Positions 31,698-37,624 of a stretch of 37,624 nucleotides of DNA are shown piece after piece. The notes beneath the pieces are model-generated. The model was given only the letters and a program-made list of their open reading frames with translations, searched no databases and was not told the DNA's origin. Position numbers and translations under genes: made by a program. Location: positions 1-37,624 of the forward strand of contig NZ_LBDA02000081.1 in the NCBI RefSeq assembly GCF_000980885.2. The letters are read 5' to 3'. The stretch comes from Streptomyces malaysiense. Lineage in GTDB: Bacteria > Actinomycetota > Actinomycetes > Streptomycetales > Streptomycetaceae. Within the stretch, counting starts at the first letter, position 1; each line of letters begins with the position of its first letter.

Positions 31698-33764
31698 ATG
31701 CGGTGGTTGGTGGGGTGGAGCAGCGCCGCCGCGGGCGCGGCCGGGCTCGGCTCCGCCGGCTCGCTGGGCTACGACGGCGAGACCCTGCACCCGGTCGGCT
31801 CCCAGCTCCTGTGGGGCGACCCCGATCCGCTGTGGGCGGTCGGCGACTGGCGCCCGGACGAGGTGCGCGTGGTCAAGGCCGACGAGCAGAACCGGATCGC
31901 CGTCCTCGGCATCTGCGGCGCCTCCGACGAGGAGTTGCGGCGCGGCCTGTTCACCGCGCGCGGAGGCGCGCTGCGCCATCTGACGAACTGGCCCGGCAGC
32001 TACACCGCCGTCGTCCAGGTCGGCCGCCGCGTCACCGTCTGCGGAGATCTCGCCGGTGCCCGACCGGTCTTCCACACCCCGTGGGCGGGCGGCACGGCGT
32101 ACGCCACCGCCGCGCTGCCGCTCGCCGACCTCATCGAGGCCAACCTCGACTTCGGCCATCTGGCCGCCCTGCTCGCCGCCCCGGACGTCCCGGCCGCGTT
32201 GCGCGACACCACCCCCTATGAAGGGGTACGGCGCATTCCGCCGGGGCACGCGCTGGTGCTGCGCGCGGGGGCGCGGGAGATCGCCGGGTACGACCCGGTC
32301 TCCTCGCTCGCCGTGTCCGCGCCCTCCGCCGACCCCGACCGCGCGGTGGACGCCGTACGCGACGCCCTGGTGGAGGCGGTGCGCACCCGGCTGGCGGCGC
32401 CGCGGCACGTGCCCGACCTCGATCCGGGACCGGTGCCCGGGATGGGGCCCGCCGAGCGGCGCGCCCGGCGCGGGATGCCGGTGCCCGGGATCGGCGCCGA
32501 CCTGTCCGGCGGCCCGGCCTCCGCGACCCTCGCGCTGCTCGCCGCCGGGCTGCCCGGCCGGCCCGGCACCCTCCTCGGCCACGGCACCGGCGAACGCCTG
32601 CTCGCCGTCACCTTCAACGACCTCGCCGTCGGCGGCCGCGAGGCCGAGGTGGAGCGGGCGGGGGCGCTCGCGGCCGACCCGCGGCTGCACCACGTGGTGG
32701 TGACCGGCGGCGAGGAGGCCCTGCCCTACGCCGACCTCGACGGCCCCCTCACCGACGAGCCCGGACCCTCGCTGATCACGGCGGGGCGCCACCGGGCGCG
32801 GCTGGCCGCGGGCAGCGCGGACCACTTCACCGGGCACGGCGCGCGCCAGGTCCTGGACGCGCACCCCGCCCGGCTCGCCGACCTGCTGATGGACCGCAGG
32901 CGCCGCCATCTGGTCCGGCCGGTCGCCGCCCTCGCCCGCGCGGACGGCTCGGTCCTCGTCCCGGGGCGGGTGTACGGCGCCGCCCGGCGGCTCGCGCGCA
33001 CGCCGTACCGGGCGGGCCTGGAGGAGCTGGCGGAGCGGCTCATGCGGCGGCGGTTCGAGGAGCCGAAGGGGGCGGTCGGGGCCTCGCTCGCGGCGCTGGC
33101 CTGGGCCGCGCCGGGTCCGGCCGCCCGGTGGCTCACGGGGGAGGCACTGGCTGAAGTATCGGTTCTGCTCGGGGTCGAGGGGGATCGGTCGGGTACGGGC
33201 GTCCAGCGGCCCGGCGACCACCGGGCACGGGCGGCACTGGCCCGGTACGCCGCGGATCTGCGGGTGCTGGAGCAGTCCGCGGAGGTCCGTTCGCAGCGGC
33301 TGCACGCGCCCTTCCTCGACAACCAGGTGGTCCGCGCGTGCCGAGAGCTGCCGGAGGCGCTGCGGGTGCGGCCCGGTGCGCGGGCCGAGATCCTGCGCAC
33401 GGTCCTGGAGGGCACCGGCATCACCGACCTGCCGCCCGGCTGGGGCACCCCGTCGCACGCGTCCTCGGCCGCCGCCGCGCGGGCGGGCCTGCGGCTGTCC
33501 GCCGAGCCCCTGCTCGACCTCTTCTCCCGCCCGCTGCTCGCGGACGCGGGGCTGGTGGACGGGGGCGTGGTCCGCGAGGCCCTGCGCGCGGTGGCCTCCG
33601 GCGGGTCGACGGTGGACGGCCTGGCCGACCTGGTCTCCCTGGAGCTGTGGCTCCATCGGCTGCTCTCCCGCCGGGGGACGTGCTGGACGGGGACGCCCGC
33701 GCGGGCGCGGGCGGTGCCGGCCGGGATCCAGCGGCGCCGGGACGCGCTGGCCTCCGGCGCCTGA
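31698..33764 (+). CDS. Asparagine-synthetase-like protein with degenerate PP-loop
   Basis: This 688-residue protein starts at ATG with GGAGG four bases upstream. The N-terminal region keeps the class II amidotransferase fold (NWPGSYTAVVQVGRRVTVCG, GARPVFHTPW) but has no Cys2 (it begins MRWLVG), so it cannot use glutamine in the usual way. The synthetase domain follows, with PYEGVRRIPPGHALVL and a PP-loop LSGGPASATL (about 269-278) where SGGxDS is expected: the Asp is missing. The C-terminal VRSQRLHAPFLDNQVVRACREL is well conserved. It may be an adenylating enzyme of altered type, as in beta-lactam synthetase relatives, or a non-catalytic form. No RiPP or peptide gene is adjacent. Confidence 0.8.
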   Translation: MRWLVGWSSAAAGAAGLGSAGSLGYDGETLHPVGSQLLWGDPDPLWAVGDWRPDEVRVVKADEQNRIAVLGICGASDEELRRGLFTARGGALRHLTNWPGSYTAVVQVGRRVTVCGDLAGARPVFHTPWAGGTAYATAALPLADLIEANLDFGHLAALLAAPDVPAALRDTTPYEGVRRIPPGHALVLRAGAREIAGYDPVSSLAVSAPSADPDRAVDAVRDALVEAVRTRLAAPRHVPDLDPGPVPGMGPAERRARRGMPVPGIGADLSGGPASATLALLAAGLPGRPGTLLGHGTGERLLAVTFNDLAVGGREAEVERAGALAADPRLHHVVVTGGEEALPYADLDGPLTDEPGPSLITAGRHRARLAAGSADHFTGHGARQVLDAHPARLADLLMDRRRRHLVRPVAALARADGSVLVPGRVYGAARRLARTPYRAGLEELAERLMRRRFEEPKGAVGASLAALAWAAPGPAARWLTGEALAEVSVLLGVEGDRSGTGVQRPGDHRARAALARYAADLRVLEQSAEVRSQRLHAPFLDNQVVRACRELPEALRVRPGARAEILRTVLEGTGITDLPPGWGTPSHASSAAAARAGLRLSAEPLLDLFSRPLLADAGLVDGGVVREALRAVASGGSTVDGLADLVSLELWLHRLLSRRGTCWTGTPARARAVPAGIQRRRDALASGA

Positions 33765-33907
33765 CGCCTCCGGCGCGAGCGGGGCGACGGCGGTGGTGTC
33801 ACGTCCGCGGCCCGGTGGCGGGCCCCGCCGGCCAGGCACCGGTGCCCGCCCCGCCCCCGCCCGCAAACCCTTCGTGCGGAACCGGGGGCACCGGCGACAA
33901 TGACCCG

Positions 33908-36900
33908 GTGCGGTACAGAATTCTCGGCATCACCCAGGCGGCGGACCCCCACGGCACCCCGCACCCGCTCACCGCCCCCCGCCTCCGCACCCTCCTCGCC
34001 GCGCTCGCCCTGCGCCCCGGCCGCACCGCCGGCCCCGACACCCTCGTCCAGGAGATCTGGGCCGACGCTCCGCCCCAGGACGCCCCCGCCGCCCTCCAGG
34101 CGCTCGTCGGCCGCCTCCGCCGCACCCTCGGCAAGGAGGCCGTCACCTCCACCCCCGGCGGGTACCGCCTCGAAGCGGCCGAGGACGACGTCGACCTGTA
34201 CGTCTTCGAACGGCTCACCCGCACCGGCACCGAGGCCCTCGCCGGCGGCGACCCCGCCACCGCCCACCGCGCCCTGACCACCGCCCTCGCCCTCTGGTAC
34301 GGCCCCGCCCTCGCCGACCTCCCCGACCGCACCGCCGCCACCCGCCCAGAGGCCCTGCGCCTGGAGGCGACCCGCGCCCGCGCGGCGGCCGCGCTCGCCC
34401 TCGGCCGCGCCCGGGACCTCGTACCGGAGCTGCGAGAACTGACCGCGGCCCACCCGTACGACGAACCGCTGCACGCCCTCCTCATCCGCGCTCTCGCCGA
34501 CACCGGCCGCCCCGCCGACGCCCTCGCGGCCTACGAGTCCGCCCGGCGCACCCTGGCCGACACCCTCGGCACCGATCCCGGCCCGGAACTGTGCTCCCTG
34601 TACGCCGAGTTGCTGGCGCGGGAACCCCGTCCCGCCCCACCGCTCCCGGCCCGCCGGGGCAATCTGCGCCCCCGCCTCACCTCCTTCGTCGGCCGGGAGG
34701 GCGAACTCGAAGCCGTACGGGCGGACCTGAGGCGTTCGCGTCTCGTCACCCTCACCGGACCCGGCGGCTCGGGGAAGACCCGGCTCGCCGAGGAGGCCGC
34801 CGCCGCCCTCGCCCCGGCCTGGCTGGCCGAACTGGCCCCGCTGGACCAGCCGGACGCGGTGCCCGGCGCCGTGGTCAGCGCCCTCGGCCTGCGCGAGACC
34901 GTGCTCCTGAACCCCGAGCTGATCCCCCAGCAGTCCGATCCCACGGCCCTGTTGATCGAGTACTGCGCCCCGCGCGCCGAACTCGTCGTCCTCGACAACT
35001 GCGAGCACGTCATCGACGCGGCCGCCGCTCTCGCCGAGACCCTCCTCACCCACTGCCCGCACCTCACCGTCCTCGCCACCAGCCGCGAACCCCTGGGCGT
35101 GCCCGGTGAGTCCGTGCGCCCGGTCGAACCCCTCGTCCCGGAGCAGGCGCACCGCCTGTTCGCCGAACGCGCCAAGGCCGTACGCCCCGACGCCGACGTG
35201 GTGCTCGGCGACACCGCCGCCGTGGCGGAGATCTGCCGCCGGCTGGACGGACTGCCGCTCGCCATCGAACTGGCCGCGGCCCGGCTGCGGCTGCTGACCC
35301 CGCGCCAGATCGCCGACCGCCTCGACGACCGCTTCCGCCTGCTCACCTCGGGCAGCCGCACGGTGCTGCCCCGCCAGCAGACCCTGCGCGCGGTGGTCGA
35401 CTGGTCCTGGGACCTGCTGGACGAGCGGGAACGCACGGTGCTGCGCGAGGTCTCCGTCTTCGCCGGCGGCTGGGACCTCGCCGCGGCCGAGGCCGTGTGC
35501 ACCGGGCCGGCGGCGGACCTGATCGGAGCACTGGTCGACAAGTCCCTCGTCGTCGCCGCACCCGGCGGCGCCGACGGCATGCGCTACCGCCTGCTGGAGA
35601 CCATCCACGAGTACGCGGCCGAGCGTGCCGCCGAGGCCCCCGGGCAGCGTGCCGCCGCGGAGCTCCGCCACCGTGCCTGGGCGCGCGCTCTGGTCGAGGA
35701 GGCCGATCCGCTGCTGCGCTCGGCCGGTCAACTCCACTGGATCTCCCGCCTGGAGAGCGACCTGGACAACATCCGCGCCGCCCTCGACCGCGCGGTGCGC
35801 GCCGGCCAGGAGGCGGAGGCGGGCGCGCTGGTACGGGCCATGTGCTGGTTCTGGTGGCTGCGCAACTACCGCCAGGAGGGGGTGACCCGGGTGCGCCAGG
35901 TACTCCGCCTCGGTGCCGCCCGCGGCGCCGGCGCCGCGGACGACCCGGCGGCCCTCATGGCCCGCGCGGAGTCGGCCGACCACGTGGCCGCACTGCTCGC
36001 CGACCCCGACGCCGAGGCCGCCCACCCGTTGCGCGAACTGCGCATGGACCTGCGGCTGTTCGAGCTGTTCCTGACGGCGGGCGGCAGCATGGACCAGATG
36101 GCCACCGACGACCGCGCCCCGCGCTACCTCACCCTCGTCCGGGCCGCGTACGAGCCGGGCGGGCCGGTGGCCGCCCGGCTCCCCGGTGTCATCTGGCCGA
36201 TGACCGCCTACTACCTCGGCGGCCCGGAGGACGCCGTCCGGGACATGGCCCCAGTGGTCGACAACTGCCGTGCGTACGGCGGTGACTGGGAACTCGGCGC
36301 CGCGCTGATGTTCCGTGCCCATGTGCGGGTCGACTCGCCCGGCAGGCTGCGCGGGGTGGACGAGGACCTGGCCGAACTGCGGTTGCTCAGCCGCCAGGTC
36401 GGGGACCGCTGGATGCGGGCGCAGGTGAGCAGCGCGGCCGGCGAGGCGCACATGGCGCGCGGCCGGCTCAGCGAGGCGCGCGGCGAGTACGAGGAGGCGT
36501 TGCGGCTCGCCTACGAGGTGGGCGCGTACGCGGAGTCGCCGTTCCTGCTGGCCCGTCTCGCCGACATCTCCTTCCGCGTCGGCGACCGGGACGCCGCGTG
36601 CGCGGCCCTGGACGAGGCGGACGCCGCCGCGGACCGGTACGCGGTCTCCGAGTCCCGCGCCTTCGTGCTGCTGATGCGGTCCTGGATCGCCCTGTACGAC
36701 GGCCGGTCCGCCGAGGCCCGGACGTGCTTCGAGGCGATCCGCGAGGCGGCGGCACCCGAGACGTTCCCACCGCAGTTCGTGGCCGGGCTGCGGACCGTCG
36801 AGGCGCTGCTGGTGGCCGTCGAGTCGGGCCCCGGACGGGGCCTGCCGATCCTGGCCGAGGCGCTGGAGGAGGCCGTCGCCCTGGGCTGCGCCGAGTCGGT

Positions 36901-37162
36901 CACCGGCGGCATGGTGGCCGCCGCGGCCGGTCTGCTCGCCCGGCTCGGGGACCTGCCCGGCGCGGTGCGGCTGTACGCGGCCGCCGACCGCTGGCGCGAC
37001 GGCTGCCCGCACGGCGAACCGGAGCGCACCGAGGCCGCCCGGGTCCGCGCCGACGCCCGCGCGGCCCTGCCCGCCGACCGGTACGCGGCCGAACAGGCCC
37101 GGGGCGCGGGCTACGACGAGGCCGGCGTCCTGCGCGAGCTGCGCCGGGCCACCGCCGGATGA
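33908..37162 (+). CDS. AfsR/SARP-type regulator with NB-ARC and TPR domains
   Basis: This 1084-residue protein starts at GTG 33908; no strong binding site is seen. The layout is OmpR-type winged helix (about 1-90: LRTLLAALALRPGRTAGPDT, ALVGRLRRTLGKEAV, TPGGYRL), bacterial transcriptional activation domain (about 95-240: ALALWYGPALADL, AYESARRTLADTLGTDPGPE), NB-ARC ATPase (Walker A GPGGSGKT 284-291; Walker B LVVLDNCEHV; TSREPLGVPGE; GLPLAIELAAARL), then a long helical TPR-like tail to the end. Large SARPs activate secondary-metabolite genes, and NB-ARC binding of ATP gates the switch. No biosynthetic cluster is next to it in this window. Confidence 0.92.
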   Translation: MRYRILGITQAADPHGTPHPLTAPRLRTLLAALALRPGRTAGPDTLVQEIWADAPPQDAPAALQALVGRLRRTLGKEAVTSTPGGYRLEAAEDDVDLYVFERLTRTGTEALAGGDPATAHRALTTALALWYGPALADLPDRTAATRPEALRLEATRARAAAALALGRARDLVPELRELTAAHPYDEPLHALLIRALADTGRPADALAAYESARRTLADTLGTDPGPELCSLYAELLAREPRPAPPLPARRGNLRPRLTSFVGREGELEAVRADLRRSRLVTLTGPGGSGKTRLAEEAAAALAPAWLAELAPLDQPDAVPGAVVSALGLRETVLLNPELIPQQSDPTALLIEYCAPRAELVVLDNCEHVIDAAAALAETLLTHCPHLTVLATSREPLGVPGESVRPVEPLVPEQAHRLFAERAKAVRPDADVVLGDTAAVAEICRRLDGLPLAIELAAARLRLLTPRQIADRLDDRFRLLTSGSRTVLPRQQTLRAVVDWSWDLLDERERTVLREVSVFAGGWDLAAAEAVCTGPAADLIGALVDKSLVVAAPGGADGMRYRLLETIHEYAAERAAEAPGQRAAAELRHRAWARALVEEADPLLRSAGQLHWISRLESDLDNIRAALDRAVRAGQEAEAGALVRAMCWFWWLRNYRQEGVTRVRQVLRLGAARGAGAADDPAALMARAESADHVAALLADPDAEAAHPLRELRMDLRLFELFLTAGGSMDQMATDDRAPRYLTLVRAAYEPGGPVAARLPGVIWPMTAYYLGGPEDAVRDMAPVVDNCRAYGGDWELGAALMFRAHVRVDSPGRLRGVDEDLAELRLLSRQVGDRWMRAQVSSAAGEAHMARGRLSEARGEYEEALRLAYEVGAYAESPFLLARLADISFRVGDRDAACAALDEADAAADRYAVSESRAFVLLMRSWIALYDGRSAEARTCFEAIREAAAPETFPPQFVAGLRTVEALLVAVESGPGRGLPILAEALEEAVALGCAESVTGGMVAAAAGLLARLGDLPGAVRLYAAADRWRDGCPHGEPERTEAARVRADARAALPADRYAAEQARGAGYDEAGVLRELRRATAG

Positions 37163-37168
37163 GCCGGG

Positions 37169-37624
37169 CTACCGGCAGGTGAACCGGGACTCCGCCCAGT
37201 CCGCCGGCACCGTGCGGTCGAAGGCGCCGCCGTGCGGGCGCACGACGAGCCGGACGGTCCTGCGCCCGGTGAGGTCCACATGGACGGGGACGGCCCGCTC
37301 GTGCCCCCTGACCAGCCCCGAGTGCCACAACGGGACCCCGTCCCCGTAGACGGCGAAGCTCACCCTGCCGAGGCCGAGGGTCATGTCGTCGACGCCGGCC
37401 ATCGCGTCGTACGCGGTGCACTGCCGGTTGAGCTCGACGGTCACGGAGGACTCGCCGCGCACGGTGGCGCCCCGCGCGTACCGCGTGCCGGCGACGTCGA
37501 GGCCGTAGCGCTGCCACACCCAGCTGCTCGCGCCGAGCTCGATCTCGGGCCGGGTGCCGTCGCCGCTCACGTCGTAGCGCAGTCCGCCGAGCTGGTAGAC
37601 GGCTGGGGGCGGCGGGGGAGGGGG
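37169..37624 (-). CDS. NPCBM-type domain protein, 3' part only
   Basis: The frame is open from the stop at 37169 to the window edge, so the gene is cut at its 5' end. The visible part starts with a run of prolines, a linker, then about 145 residues of beta-rich sequence: VYQLGGLRYDVSGDG, SVTVELNRQCTAYDAMAGVD, VSFAVYGDGVPLWHSG, ending DRTVPADWAESRFTC. This fits the NPCBM/NEW2 carbohydrate-binding domain found at the end of secreted or membrane proteins, often after a Pro-rich linker. A short GTG frame from 37570 would start inside the domain and is unlikely. It converges with the SARP gene six bases away. Confidence 0.72.
   Translation of the reverse strand, partial: PPPPPPPAVYQLGGLRYDVSGDGTRPEIELGASSWVWQRYGLDVAGTRYARGATVRGESSVTVELNRQCTAYDAMAGVDDMTLGLGRVSFAVYGDGVPLWHSGLVRGHERAVPVHVDLTGRRTVRLVVRPHGGAFDRTVPADWAESRFTCR

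Noticed and set aside
31362..33866. An 834-codon minus-strand open frame
   Set aside because: It is antisense to the asparagine-synthetase-like gene and consists of Gly/Arg/Pro/Ala-rich sequence without motifs.
33338..33907. A longer SARP frame starting at 33338
   Set aside because: It overlaps the end of the asparagine-synthetase-like gene in another frame; the winged-helix domain begins at GTG 33908.
32726..37012. A 1428-codon open frame on the minus strand
   Set aside because: It is antisense to the asparagine-synthetase-like and SARP genes, has low-complexity composition, and no domain is seen; it arises from high GC at third positions.

Overview
The window is high-GC actinobacterial DNA, almost certainly from a Streptomyces or close relative. 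Evidence is the extreme GC at third codon positions, many GTG/TTG starts with GGAGG-type ribosome binding sites, a SARP/AfsR-type regulator, an HTH-TPR regulator resembling the NsdA/ORF1590 sporulation regulators, actinobacterial DUF2637 proteins, a c-di-AMP (ydaO) riboswitch ahead of a cell-wall peptidase, and an actinobacterial-type initiator tRNA. It falls into two parts: an integrated, probably mobilizable element (1 to about 18066, left end outside the window) and chromosomal core DNA (from about 19.6 kb to the end). A small remnant lies between them.

Element, left to right. A two-gene NYN nuclease / NACHT-pentapeptide NTPase pair (146-3030) looks like anti-phage cargo. Next come a tyrosine integrase with a TTG start translationally coupled to an HTH repressor (minus strand, 3158-5385) and a divergent small excisionase-like gene. 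A palindrome-rich leader precedes a DUF3631 ATPase (probable replication protein), followed by an iteron-like intergenic region with seven exact GACGGCA/TGCCGTC heptamers and two perfect hairpins (candidate origin). Then come a DUF2637 membrane protein, a candidate oriT, MobC and a MobA/VirD2-type relaxase. No FtsK/TraB translocase or type IV coupling protein is visible, so the element looks mobilizable rather than self-transmissible. Accessory genes follow: a minus-strand operon (unknown 249-residue protein, APH-fold kinase-like protein with an altered catalytic loop, SAM methyltransferase, HAD-like phosphatase) facing a TTA-containing HTH-TPR regulator and a NUDIX hydrolase. Last is a VapBC45-like (DUF433 / PIN-like) toxin-antitoxin pair. 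The element ends in a tRNA-Lys-like 3' fragment plus terminator at 18022-18106.

Junction. A second, diverged copy of the same tRNA 3' end plus terminator lies at 19541-19617, so 18067-19576 looks like an older accreted remnant. It carries an NmrA-like oxidoreductase gene and a 169-bp imperfect palindrome bounded by CTAG, probably a MITE.

Chromosomal part. It contains an FMN reductase overlapping a leucine-rich-repeat protein gene, a DUF2637 protein with a 57-codon upstream gene, a domain-swapped RibD-like protein, tRNA-fMet with a strong terminator, and the c-di-AMP riboswitch with its M23 peptidase gene. These are followed by an aldo/keto reductase, then a minus-strand group (HTH-TPR regulator, lhgO, trmB, PrsW protease). 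The window ends with an asparagine-synthetase-like protein with a degenerate PP-loop, a large SARP-NB-ARC-TPR regulator, and the 3' end of an NPCBM-type secreted protein gene.

Best candidates for something new are the NYN-NACHT pair beside the integrase, the TTA-controlled five- or six-gene module around the unknown 249-residue protein, and the iteron/hairpin region. All functional statements come from reading the sequence and from family knowledge; no database search was run.
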